A stretch of 64,000 nucleotides of DNA. Origin: Narthecium ossifragum (lineage: Eukaryota > Streptophyta > Magnoliopsida > Dioscoreales > Nartheciaceae). Of the stretch, positions 12,807-23,952 are shown one piece after another. The stretch lies in the NCBI GenBank assembly GCA_963920575.1, contig OY986969.1, positions 19,639,288 through 19,703,287 on the forward strand. The letters are read 5' to 3'. The notes beneath the pieces are model-generated. The model was not told the origin of the DNA. It worked only from the letters and a program-made list of their open reading frames with translations, and did no database searches. How positions within the stretch are numbered: position 1 is the stretch's first letter; every line of letters begins with the position of its first letter. The position numbers were made by a program, and so were the translations under genes.

Positions 12807-14095
12807 TTGTTTGGTACCATGATAGGTGCAACCCCAATCCAGGGATTGGATAGCAGCCAAACACTCACGTTATCCTGTGATTCCTATCCCAGGATAAAGG
12901 GGGATTCCTATCCCGGGTTCCAGCATCCATATCCCGGGATTCATTTCAAATTAATTTAGAATATTTCAAGTTAATTTAGAACTGAAAGGTGGCTTTTTGT
13001 TTAGTGCCTTTCAAGTTAATTTAGAATATTACAGTTTGTTTGTATATCTAATTATAATCTTTCCTATTTTAATCAGTTTCATTATGTTGAATATTTTATT
13101 CAGAAGTACCGGTGAATATATGCATTATAATATTAATGAAACGATAAAATATTATTAATTAAATTATATGCATTATCATATTATTAAGTAATTGATTAAA
13201 GCCAAGGTGAATATTATATGCATTATCATATAATTAATTAAACTACTAATATGTCCCACAAAAATTTCAAAAGTGGAATTTACTTATTTTATATTATTTT
13301 TAATAATATATATTAAAATAATAATATTACATTCATATAAATGGGTCCGCATTTGGATGCATTGATGTGCATAACCATGCCATGTCACCATGCTATATCA
13401 TGTGGTGATGTGATCCTTATTCGTGTCCGTCGTAGGTGGAAGCCATGTGTACGTCGCCGGCGACAAACGCCCTCAACACCGCCGAGTCATATGACCCGGT
13501 GGAGGACGGGCAGGCATCGATGCCGACGATAGTGGAGGAGCGGGCATCCGCCGGTGATGACAAATAACCGGGCGTTGATATGAGAGGGATTCACCGGTGG
13601 ACGCGTCGAACATGACGGGTGAGGTGGTAATATTATACTTTATTATAATATATTCATATTGATTATATCCAATATGTTATTCAGAAGTTAAGGTGAATAT
13701 GTGCATCATATTATTAATAAAATGTGAAAATATTATTAATTAAATTATATGCTTTATCATACTAATTATATATATTATCATATTATTAAGTAATTTATTA
13801 AAACCAAGCTGAATATTATATGCATTCTCATATTATTAATTAAACTACCAATATGTCCCATAAAAAATTCAAAAGTGAAATTTACTTTCCACCTTACCAA
13901 TCCATGTTCTTATTCCACATTTTTCATCTGAATATCATTTCCTTATTTCAAGTAATCATTACCTCATTATCCCTACTTTTTATCCCACCAAACACCAGAG
14001 TGGAATAATTTTTATCCCACAACTTATCCCACATACTAATCCCTATTCTCTCTAATTCTGGAATAGAATATCCCGCAACCAAACAGTACCAAAGA
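12807..14095. repeat. Probable non-autonomous DNA transposon, AT-rich interior
   Basis: The left side starts GGGCTTGTTTGGTACC and the right side ends GGTTGCGGG-like (reverse strand CTGTTTGGTTGC). Both ends carry TATCCC/GGGATA words, suggesting one Tourist-like element of about 1.3 kb. The interior is AT-rich, with a small GC island at 13430-13620 and the ATGGGTCCGCAT motif shared with 1.5 kb. No clean target duplication was found, so the boundaries are uncertain and nesting is likely. Confidence 0.4.
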
Positions 14096-14174
14096 GTCTT
14101 CTTTGAATTAAGCTAGGATTCCGAGCTGCCATACATTGATCAAGAGTCCAACTCTGCCCGGAGTCCGAGTTTTA

Positions 14175-14868
14175 GGGGGTGTTTGGTTGCGCGAATTACT
14201 GGTGCACCCTGATCGTGGGATGCATGCATCGACCATCTAATGATAGTGTTTGGTTTGCCTTTGGGATCATATGATGCAACATTATTTTATATAATATTTC
14301 ACATTAAAATAATATATATATATATATTATTCGTATAATTTTCACATAATGATGCAATAAAGTTAAATTTTAATATATATTATATGATATTTTAATATTA
14401 TATACATTAAAAATTAACTTTATTATTATTTTTAATAATATGATATTTTAATATTATATACATTAAAAATTAACTTTATTATTATATGATATTTTAATAT
14501 TATATACATTAAAATAATATAATATATATTATTCATATAATGTTCACATAATGATGCAATAAAGTTAAATTTTAATATATATTAAAATATTATATTAAAT
14601 TAATCTCAATGATATATATATATATTATTGATATAATGTTGTGAATATATATATATTAAAATTTTATTATATTATGTTTGGTTTGCCTTTGGGTCAGTGT
14701 CGGGTTCGCCGATGAAGAGCTCGCGCGAGGGTGTATCGTAATGGCCGTTTCATATGATACACGAAATCAGCTGAAAATGCATCGTGTGATGTATAGGTCG
14801 CGCGATGCGCCGTGCGAACCAAACATAGGATTGGTGCATCATGGTGCATCGCATCGTGCCAAACACCC
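14175..14868. mobile_element. PIF/Harbinger-type MITE
   Basis: It starts GGGGGTGTTTGG and ends CCAAACACCC, with TTA duplicated at 14172-14174 and 14869-14871. Subterminal GATGCATCG/TGGTGCATC words occur at both ends and the middle is a run of AT-rich repeats. The two ends differ by two extra G at the left end. No transposase frame is present. Confidence 0.65.
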
Positions 14869-14890
14869 TTACTTAGTCTTGGACTCTGCC

Positions 14891-16150
14891 TAGGGATGTC
14901 CAAAAAGCCCAAATGGCCCGGCCCGGTAGCCCGGTCCGGTCCGGGTGTTGGCCCTGCTGGACCGGGCTGATCCGGGTTCAGGGGCGGACCAGGGCCCCTT
15001 GGTCAAAAACCCGGCCCGGCCCGGTCCGGTCACCTATGGATTTTTTTTATAAAAAAACAAATATTTAACCACCCCCTTCTTCACCTACTCTCCTCTCCTC
15101 TCCGGTGCTAGTGTCGATCCGGAGTCTTCTCCACCTCCGCCGCCTCCGCCGGAGCCGATCCCGACCGCCGCCGATGTCATCCTCCTCCGCCCACCTCCCC
15201 CGCTGCCACTCCTCGCAGACGCTTCTGCCTCCCCCTGCCCCCATCTCTCCGTTTACCGCTCCGCGACCGCCGCCGGACACGCCGCGCCCCTCTGGTCCCT
15301 CCGCCGATGCCTCCGCCCTCCACCGGCTTCACCGTCGTCCACGATCCAGCCACCTCATTGCCCCGATCCAGCCACCTCGTCGCCGGTCGCCCCGATCCAC
15401 CCGATCCCCTTGGAAGACGACCACTAGCAAGGGACGGCCCGGCTCTACGACGGATCCCGCCTGGACGGGGTCGGAGGAGGGTCGCTGCGGCGAGGAGGGG
15501 CTTCCGTCGCAAGGGAGCTATTGCTGAGACTCGAGACCACTTGGAGAGAAGATGTGTGGCTGCTCTCAGAAATGGTCGCTGAGAAGAGAGGCTCCGGATC
15601 GACGAAACAAGAGCACCGGCTCGCCGAGCTATTGCTGAATCCTAGAAGAAAGTTGTTGCCGAGCTCTGTTCTAGTAGGATCCAAGGACTACCAAGTTCGG
15701 AGAAGGCTCGAATCCGGCAGCCACTGTAAGGAGGTCCAGTGGATGGGTGAGAGCTTCGCCGTGAAGCATGTCATCGGAGACATCGAGTCGGTGGTTCGAA
15801 AGGTCTCTCTGTTATCATCCATAGCTCATCCTAACGTGATGCACACCATGTATGCCTTCGCCGACGAGGAGAAGAGGGAATGCTTCCTCGTCATGGAGCT
15901 CATGAGCAAGGACCGAGGACCTCGTCGTGGACCGGCGTGTCCTCAGCCCAGTCGAGCTCTGACCAGGGCTGTGCCAATCGGGCTGGCCCGGTCCGGCCCA
16001 GTCCAGCCTGGTCCTCAAGCCGGGCAGGGCCATATCTGGGGCGGACCGGGTGGAAGGCCTGTTTGCCCCGGTACTGGGCCGACCCAGTCCGAATGATTAC
16101 CAGGGCCCGTCAGGGTATTGCCTCCAACCCGGCCCATTTGGACACCCCTA
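14891..16150. mobile_element. hAT-like element carrying a kinase gene fragment
   Basis: The ends are imperfect inverted repeats (TAGGGATGTCCAAA on the left; TTTGGACACCCCTA on the right). Subterminal zones are packed with GGCCCGG/CCGGTCC words, as in plant hAT-Ac-type non-autonomous elements. A perfect 8-bp target duplication was not found. The interior is GC-rich and gene-like at 15060-15920, ending with a recognisable kinase fragment. No transposase is seen. Confidence 0.6.
15530..15914 (+). pseudogene. Captured protein-kinase gene fragment (DUF1221-kinase type)
   Basis: An uninterrupted frame reads WREDVWLL, then STKQEHRLAELLL, LLPSSVLVGSKDYQVRRRLE, GESFAVKHVIGD, HPNVMHTMYAF and ECFLVMELM. 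This matches, from memory, the linker and N-lobe of plant DUF1221-containing Ser/Thr kinases. It includes the glycine-loop region (RRLESGS, where relatives have RRLGSGS), the VAVK-like lysine (FAVKH) and the hinge. The catalytic loop and C-lobe are absent: after MSKD the frame enters transposon CCGG-rich sequence. It sits inside the hAT-like element at 14891-16150, so it is interpreted as a host fragment captured by a transposon. It cannot make an active kinase. Confidence 0.7.
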
Positions 16151-17262
16151 GTGCTAAGTCCTCTTTGCGCAACTCCAGTTCCTCCGCACTGTGCATGCCT
16201 CCGCTTGGGCAGCCAGCAGGGAATGTTATTGGGTTTGCATCCGCATCCGCATCCCAATGTCATGGGCGCTTCTCCATGACGTAGATCCTTGACATAGTTA
16301 ACTTTCACGAGTCACGTCACGAGGACTGGAATTTATGATCGCCATGTTGGCAGTCACAAGTCTTTCTACTATGCCATGCGTGATGCGGGTGCACTCCGGC
16401 GCCGAATGTTTTGAATCGCATGCATGTGTTTTCTATGTCACAGTTTATTTTGATTCTTGACAATTATTATTATTAATCATCATGTATTGGTAGCTATCGT
16501 GAAGTGTTACAACAGATGTCAGGTGATTGGCAGTGTCTTTATAGATTAATCCGGCCTCCATGCGCTAATCCATACGTCGTCTACTGTGAATATATTCGTT
16601 ATATGTGAGTCCCATATCGGCATATGGTGTGTGTGTGGTAGAGACGATTTCGAGTGCAGACTCTGACCATTTAAATTCAACATTCATATATATGAATTGA
16701 CCACATGGTACAATGTACCCCTCATTCATAGAATTTTTTTAACCACATCTTTAATTTCTTCCAAGTTTTTATATAGCATCGCTGTGATTAAGACTGTGTC
16801 ATGTGAATTCAATCACCCGTAGAGGGTTTTTATCTATTAATGATGATCACATGCCAAACATTTCCTTTGGCTAAATCCCTCGTCGGAGTTTAAGAGTATA
16901 TTGGTTCGGATCCAAAGTAATTTAATTGACGGATCGAAGATAATTTGGTCACTATATTTTGGTCGAATTAGAATAATTATGTTTAGGGGTTTTTTTTTTG
17001 CAAATAACAATTATATTGTGGAAAACGTCACCTTATTGGTATTTGTATTCTGCCCCCTTTCTTCACGGTAGGTTAATTTTCCACCCAATAAATAGAAAAT
17101 CTTCAGAACATTTTGTTAGCAAAAATATTATACGACATAAATGCCTCCACTCAACCTTATTATAGAGGACGTTGGTTATTTGTTTAAGAATATGGACAAC
17201 GTATCATTAGGGTAAGACTGATGGTACCGACCCAAGTGGGGATGCAACATAATAATTTAGGG

Positions 17263-17328
<66 letters not shown>

Positions 17329-17505
17329 ATGAAAAAGTTTAATTTTACATATTTCATCCTCAAAGATTAAAATTACATCAGAAATTCCGAAAATATTGAT
17401 TATTATCATATATTCTGTTTGATTATTTAGAAAGAAAATACGCTGAATGGAGCTGACCGTGACTTTTAAAATTACTTAATTGCTCTTATAACCTTGAGTG
17501 TTTGA
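16151..17505. other. Intergenic DNA with (AT)n microsatellite
   Basis: No gene is visible. A long (AT)n run occupies about 17268-17326. The rest is ordinary AT-rich plant intergenic sequence. Confidence 0.6.
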
Positions 17506-17723
17506 TCTCCTGTGAGGACCCGTCCCTCCCCTCCTGTGGCTCACTGTGGACCGCAAGGGCAATTTGGTAAATTGCACCTTGTCGGTTAGTTCCACACTCG
17601 CGCTTGTACACACACTGACCATGTTTGTGGTAATGTTTGCTTAGGATGGTTAGTGGAACCCGGGATCGAAAGATCCGGACTTAGGCTTGAATTCTTGCCT
17701 AAGTTTAGCTTTCAGCACAAAAA

Positions 17724-18436
17724 GGATCGATCCTCTCTAGCTAAGAGATCGATCCTCTCGTGCCAGAAAGTCAAGTGAGATCGTCATGAGGTGATCGATC
17801 CTTCCTTTGGTAAGGATCGATCCTTCATAGGTCGGTTCGTCTGCTTTCGTTTGCCTATAAAGCAGACGAACCTTCTTCTTTGAAATCCTTTTGAAAATTC
17901 GGCGATTTGAGCTCGGATCTTGGGATTTTCGAAGGCGTTGAGGACGATCCAAGGCCGAGCTGCTTGGATCTAAGCTGCGTTTGCTCCGGTAGGGATCCTA
18001 CCGACATCTCTCTTCGGGGTTTTGAGTTTTCCGGTTTGATCTGTGGTTTATTGCTTAGATCTGCGTATATAGTTGTTGGTTTTCTGTGTTTTTGCCGATT
18101 TTAGACTCGTGGGGTTCTGATCTATCATATCCCAGAGTTTCATGAAGTTTGGATGAGTTTTCCGGCGGTATTCCTCGTCGGAAGTACGCCGGAGAACCCA
18201 TCGGGATCGATCCTCTTTGAGGAAGGATCGATCCCCTTTGGTGAGTCATGCCCAGCCCGTGCGGGATCGATCCTCCTGGAGGGAGAGATCGATCCTTTGG
18301 TGGCTGGGGGACGACGGGTCTCTGGTTACAAGAGGATCGATCCTCTTAATGAGAAGGATCGATCTCTTTGGTTCACAGAGACGAGTTTTCCCTAAGTACT
18401 GAAGGGATCGATCCTCTTGATGAGAAGGATCGATCC
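17724..18436. repeat. Six pairs of GATCGATC palindromes in the LTR
   Basis: Twelve copies of GGATCGATCC or near variants occur in pairs at 17724/17747, 17792/17814, 18204/18225, 18264/18287, 18334/18356 and 18405/18427. Within a pair the spacing is about 21-23 bp, and the spacer often extends the inverted repeat (TCTT...AAGG). Two pairs lie upstream of the TATA box and four downstream, so the latter would be transcribed as RNA hairpins. They could be binding sites or structural RNA elements; the function is unknown. Confidence 0.85.
17855..17862 (+). promoter_or_regulatory. LTR TATA box
   Basis: CTATAAAG lies in the solo LTR. Equivalent TATA sequences lie in the related LTRs (CTATAAAA near 60996, CTATATAAGG near 62357), which supports it as the retrotransposon promoter. 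Confidence 0.6.
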
Positions 18437-19755
18437 TTTAGTGGCTGAAGGGTGTTTTAAGTGGGTTTTGCCCGCGGGGCTTTGTATGACAGTCTTCCTT
18501 ACTGTCTTGATATCTTGTACATATGATTAAGCATGTTAGCCCTATAATAGGGCAGTGGTGAACCGGGAGAGTGATGACTCCCGGGATGTTTAGAATAAAC
18601 GGGCGGGTAGCCCTACAGCTTTCCATAGCCTTGCATGCCGGCGTGCGCCGAGGGCCTTATCTGCTATATCTGTAAGCTGTTGTTTGCGGGGCTGTTTCCC
18701 GGTGCAGGTGTTGGGGTGAACTGCTGGCAGCTGGTGGTGGTACCACTGCAGCAATTCCCTAGACCTTACTTTAATCGCTCAGCTCCCGGGCCGGCAGGGT
18801 ACCGTGCCCAGACCTTCTTTGCTATATCATCACATCCTGTTGCATGCTTACATGTTTTATTCTGCGCATGTTCATAGCATGCATTGTGTTGTGCACTAGT
18901 TGCATCTGTTTAGGGCGTTGCCGATTCGGGGCTTCCTGGTAGCCCGGATCTATCTCTTAGGACCGTGCGGGTAGCTTGGTCCAGGACTCGATTTGTAGTA
19001 TTCAGTCTTTTCGATGATAGGGTTAGTTGGACTTGAATACTGTTGTGCTTGATGTTTAGAGGTCGTGTCGGCCTTGAGCCAAGTCGTGGTGTAGCCGGTA
19101 CCCAATCCTTCCAGAACTCTTGGGTGGCAGGTGTGACTACCCAGCGGTGCTACCCGCCGACAGTGCCCAGGATCCTGTCGTGAGTTGGCAGTGCCGTTTT
19201 CCTGTCTGACTGAGTGTGACCCAGTGTGTGACCAGTTCGCTGGAAGACCACGACTGGGGCACTCAGGGGTATCCGGTGGAGTTATGGGACCCCTGTGATA
19301 CACCTAGGCTTTGCTTGGGGACGACACTGTTGTGTTCCCTTCCTTTGTGAGTGTCGTAGTGTAGTGTCCCTGCTGAGCTTAGTGCTCACTCCTACCCGGG
19401 CTGCGTTTTGCAGGTGCTGGCGCTAGCTCTTCTTCGGTCGCCCCTACCGGGCAGGTGTTCGGTGACGTGGCGGCGTCTGGCGGAGCTTGAGGAGCTGTGA
19501 TCTGTCCGTGTACACCTTGGTTAGATAGTCTCCTATGGGAGCGATTTTGTATAACATTTCATGTTTGAGGATTTGTACTATATTCCAGCTTTGTGTGTTG
19601 AGCTTTATAATTGTTGTATAATACATGATGATTATGTTTATTAGGGTAACCACTACTATTAGAGGGAAACCTCGCCAAATTTCCGCAGTAGGTTAAGTTC
19701 CGGTTCGCGTCGCCCGTCCCGGTTGGGCCTACGCGTGTCGAGGCGTGACATCTCC

Positions 19756-21682
19756 CGTGGAGTAATCCAGCCCTTGATTGGAGCCATCGATCGCTCCGAT
19801 CGTCGTGGGGGATTAAACCCTAGCCCTAACCTCAACTCTTAGAAGATGAAGCGATCGTTGGGTTTTTTTATCTCTCGGATATATGGGAGGCTTATATGAA
19901 GGGCGTGACAGTTATTAAACGAAGAAAACTTAAGTTTTATGACCGAATGAATTTAAGTTTTAATAAACGAGGATATTTGAGTCATTTTACAACCATGGTT
20001 ACGTCTTTAATCATGGTCATGTCATGTCAGGTTAGTAGACAGAAGTGGACGAAATGAGTTATATGATAATAATCAAGGGTTTTTAGGATTTCGGTGTACG
20101 ATTTTAATTTTTTCATGATGCAATATATAAAATCAAATGTTTTAGGGGTATATGTAAGTGACCCAATAATTTACGATGCATGAATATACTCAACAATTGT
20201 TTCTTATCTTATATATAAACGTGACACAATGTGGTCAACATCAAGCCGAGTTTATCTACCGAACAAGATGGCTTAAGACTTAAAAACAAAATTTCCTAAA
20301 CCAGTTGTCCACCATTTGTCTGATTTGTCTCCATCAATCCAGCATGCCAGACTTGCTTTAACTCCATCACCATCAAACAGAGGATCATAGCTTCATTTGT
20401 TGATAGAAGCCAAACATTTGACCCCAATACTAATAGAGACTTTGTTAACCCTGTTAGTCTCTTTCACCAGCCTTTGCCTGTCTGTCATTCATCAAAGTTA
20501 TAATCTCCTGTTTTTCTAAGTGATTAAAAAAAACCACATTCAGTTTATGTGGACAAATGCATATTATTAGTCCAATTAGAGGTTTGATTTGATTAAACCA
20601 TGTGGCGAGCTAGCTATACATTTCTGATCAAAGTCAAGTCTCTCTAATCTAATCGAATTGTTGTTCCAATCAAATCTAGAATTCCAGGATGGTTCAGATG
20701 GATGTTAATTTTAGATCATAATTTGAGTCAAAAATATAATTGACCCTCGGTCGATCAATAGCCAAGTTTCTGCGAGAAGGTGGACAAATGTCGTCATCAC
20801 AAATTGTTGCTTAACTATCCTTCCGTCAATATTATATCGGCGTAAAACCATTATTTTCAGATAAAAAATAGCCACTATTTTTTACCCTAGACTGGTGAAA
20901 GTTATATATTCTCTGCATTATTAGAACAATATATATCTCAAGTCTGAAATGAATCTTTTTATCTTATGTGAGCAGCTCGAATTATCATTCACATGTAAGT
21001 ATTGAATTTAAGAAAATAAATTGAGATTACTATATTACTTCACTGAGTAAGCACCAATAGACTTAAACGTGCTGATGAGAAAACGACGAGTACAAGATCT
21101 CAAGTCTGAAAAGAATATTCCTTCTCTCATTTGAGCTCGAATTGTCATTCTCACACGTGTATATTAAATTTAAAAAATGACATGACATATTATGTTACTT
21201 CGTTAACTATACAAAAAAGCTTAGACTCATGGCAAATTAAGAGGTAGCCGGAGAGGAAACATATGTATATTTAATGATTGATATTTTTTCAATTCAAAAT
21301 TCAAGGATTGCTAGAGAATTGAAAAGCATAAATATATCTTCTTAAAAAAAAATATATAACTGAAAAAACATGGACAAAAAGGAAAACTTAACCAAATGGC
21401 ACGGGCTCCACACTATATATACAAAGATTTAGGAGACCAATTAATTGGAAAAACAAAAGTATCTCGATCCATAGAATATAAGGGAGTACAGCTTGCTAAT
21501 TGAGACATTGGATTCAAGTAGCTATCAATGTAGAGCTTTATGAAACAAGCTTCACAAATCACTCTTACATGATGAAGGTGGACCAATAGAATCATGCCTC
21601 GTTCCTCGTTGAGGTTCAAAGTACTCTGAAAACAACCTCCACGCACGCGTTTATATCACATCTCAGCACTGCCCCCCAAAAG

Positions 21683-21727
<45 letters not shown>

Positions 21728-23109
21728 GTGCATGCACCTTAGTTGGATGCACTGACAAGCTGGCATATTGTTGTCCTTAAATTTGGATTGGATACGTTGG
21801 CATTTATGTCATCCTTGTGTCACTTTGCCAGGTGTCTTTTAAGATCCTCACTGGGTCTCAAGGATTGCAAAGTATATTCTCGATCTAGATTGATAGCTAG
21901 GTGTATGGTTTTTGTCAATGGTTTCAAGACCGGTAATCTTTGAGTGCAAAAATATAATTTGAGAAATTCAACAATTAAGATCGATTAATTATACACGCAA
22001 GCGTGTATTCGGACTTTCAGCTAGCCAATGGAAGTTATTATTATTATTATTTTTTCAGATTTTGTTTTGATCAGCTGAGATCTCATACATGACTCCGACA
22101 CTCCGAGTCAGGAATTCCATACGGGTCTTATCGACCTTAATTAGTCAAACAACTCGGTGCAAATCATTGAATAGACGTATAAGTTGAGTGTATAATAACA
22201 AATTACGTTTTTTTGTTTCGAGTCCATTGAGTTAGACCAGAATCGGCTCGGATTGAGAATCGGAATGGTACAGAAATTACCTGGAAGTTAGTCTGTCGAA
22301 CAGGTTTGAATCACATCTTAGACTTGTATTTAGAGGTTGGAGTTCACAAAGTTAAGCTTTTTTGTCGATAGGAATTATGTTGGAGCACATATAGATTTGA
22401 AAAATCATATCTAAGATAAGTAGATGCTCGATGATTTGTAGAAATCATTAGATACGTAGGACAGTTGTCCGGCTTTGCACTGTGAATTTAATAAACTTAA
22501 TTTTATTTTAGAAGAATTTATCCCCGTAATTTGATTTATTGGATAACATTTAAAGTTAATTAACATGTTTGAAGCAAAATCTAATTAATTAACAAAAACG
22601 AGAAATAGAAATAGATATTAAATTCAAAAAGGTGCAACAATATTTGCTTCATTCTCAAAATGCAATTTAACCAACCATATTCCCTGGCCTGCTATAGAAA
22701 TCCCTGACCATAATAGAAACCTTAATTAGGGCCCCCCTTCATTCTCAAATTCAAAAATACACACTATTTTTTACAATATCATGTCAATCAGCGCTGTGTC
22801 ATGCATTTTTCCATCTCTCCTACGGCTCAGGGATTTCCATCAATTAATATTGAGATACGATAATATATATCATCATCGTGCTCATGATCATGATATCCTA
22901 TTGGCAGAATCAATGCCGGTCGGTACTCATAATCATCATCAGCAATTGAACGTACCAGCAAAACCATAATTCAATTCAATCATTCTACATTATGTATCTA
23001 CTTAACAAGCTAGCTTTGTAAACAAAAGTTACTCAAACAAACATGGATTCTCATAAAACATTTAGAAGCATGTTTGCCCGCATACATACATTACATATAT
23101 ATATGGTTT
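19756..23109. other. Long AT-rich intergenic region
   Basis: No gene or bounded transposon is supported across this 3.3 kb. A (TA)n microsatellite lies at about 21687-21722. Short open frames (21413-21646 minus, 22781-22969 plus) show no domain. Confidence 0.55.
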
Positions 23110-23637
23110 TCACAGGTAAGGATCCCAGAGTGAGCCTTGCTCCAGTACCTCCTCCATCTGATCAGCACTCATGTCAGCCGCCACCATTCTGGGCGGCGCC
23201 ATCAGCAGGGCCTCGGCCAGCTCAGCCCACATCTTCGGCGAGTCCAGCCCCATCTCCTCGAACCCGGCCCACCCTTCCGCCAGCCTCTCCACCGCCGCAG
23301 TCAAAGCCGGCATCTTCCCCTTCTTGACAATCTCCGGCTTCATCCTCACCCTGAGCGCCGCCTCCACCGCCGCAGACCTGATATCCTTGGGCCGGGAGCT
23401 CACCGGCCTCGGCAGCTGGTCCACGGACTCCGGAAAGTTAAGGTGCGCATTGCCCCCTTTAAGCCGGAGGGCCGCCACGTCATGGGCAGCCGCCGCCATC
23501 TCAGCTGAATCGAAGCTACCGAGCCAGATCCTGGTCTTCTTCCCGGGCTCCCGGATCTCCGACACCCACTTCCCCCATTTGCGCTTCCGAACTCCGTGGT
23601 ATTCGTCAGCCGGGGAGAAGGAGAAGCCATCCTCCAT
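23110..23637 (-). CDS. AP2/ERF transcription factor, DREB/ERF021-like
   Basis: This is an intronless 175-residue protein. A single AP2 DNA-binding domain covers about residues 13-70: [19 protein letters not shown], then [24 protein letters not shown] and AHLNFPE. The Val of KWVSEI and the following Glu are the residues typical of DREB-type ERFs, which bind DRE/CRT (GCC-like) promoter elements in the nucleus. After the domain, LPRPVSS and an AAVEAA block resemble DREB A-4/ERF021-type proteins, followed by an acidic C-terminus ([20 protein letters not shown]) that may activate transcription. The coding region is GC-rich, unlike its flanks. It precedes the PPR gene as At1g71450 precedes At1g71460 in Arabidopsis (recalled), which supports ERF021 orthology. 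The ATG choice is supported by a TATA box about 125 bp upstream. Confidence 0.92.
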   Translation of the reverse strand: MEDGFSFSPADEYHGVRKRKWGKWVSEIREPGKKTRIWLGSFDSAEMAAAAHDVAALRLKGGNAHLNFPESVDQLPRPVSSRPKDIRSAAVEAALRVRMKPEIVKKGKMPALTAAVERLAEGWAGFEEMGLDSPKMWAELAEALLMAPPRMVAADMSADQMEEVLEQGSLWDPYL

Positions 23638-23757
23638 ACCACTGCTATACTATCTAGCTATATCTATTTGTATATATATCTCTGCAATCACTAGTATTTT
23701 TTTCCCTTAAAGGAGCAGCTGCGATGTATATAGCATGGGAGGACGAGCAGAGTGTGT

Positions 23758-23768
23758 GTATATATAGG
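23758..23768 (-). promoter_or_regulatory. TATA box of the ERF gene
   Basis: Read on the minus strand, CCTATATATAC lies about 125 bp upstream of the ERF ATG, a normal plant core-promoter position that implies a leader of roughly 95 nt. Confidence 0.55.
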
Positions 23769-23893
23769 AATTAAGGAGAGAGGGACTATTCAACACATGG
23801 GGGAGAAGTTGTGAAGTTGTGTGAAGAGGGGGAGCTTCCGAGTAGCTGCTATTTATTTTGTTCGGGAAATTTAATTACTAGTATATCTGGAAA

Positions 23894-23894
<1 letters not shown>

Positions 23895-23948
<54 letters not shown>
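23895..23948. repeat. (TA)n microsatellite in the ERF promoter
   Basis: About 27 TA units lie some 260 bp upstream of the ERF start codon, with GA tracts further upstream (about 24027-24045 and 24229-24248). This is likely length-polymorphic. Confidence 0.9.

Positions 23949-23949
<1 letters not shown>

Positions 23950-23952
<3 letters not shown>

Larger units (their letters stand above)
17506..19755. mobile_element. Solo LTR (element 17511-19750) with 5-bp TSD
   Basis: A 2,240-bp unit starts TGTGAGGACCCG at 17511 and ends GGCGTGACA at 19750, the TG...CA ends of an LTR. It is flanked by the perfect 5-bp duplication TCTCC at 17506-17510 and 19751-19755. No gag-pol, primer binding site or second LTR lies between, so this is a solo LTR left by recombination. 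A TATA box (CTATAAAG, 17855-17862) marks the U3/R border on the plus strand. Sequences related to its 5' part recur at 60602, 62074 and 62862. The superfamily cannot be told from an LTR alone. Confidence 0.85.

Noticed and set aside
15105..15582. Several Arg/Pro-rich open frames on both strands
   Set aside because: GC-rich transposon interior with overlapping frames on both strands and no domain; only the kinase fragment from 15530 is supported.
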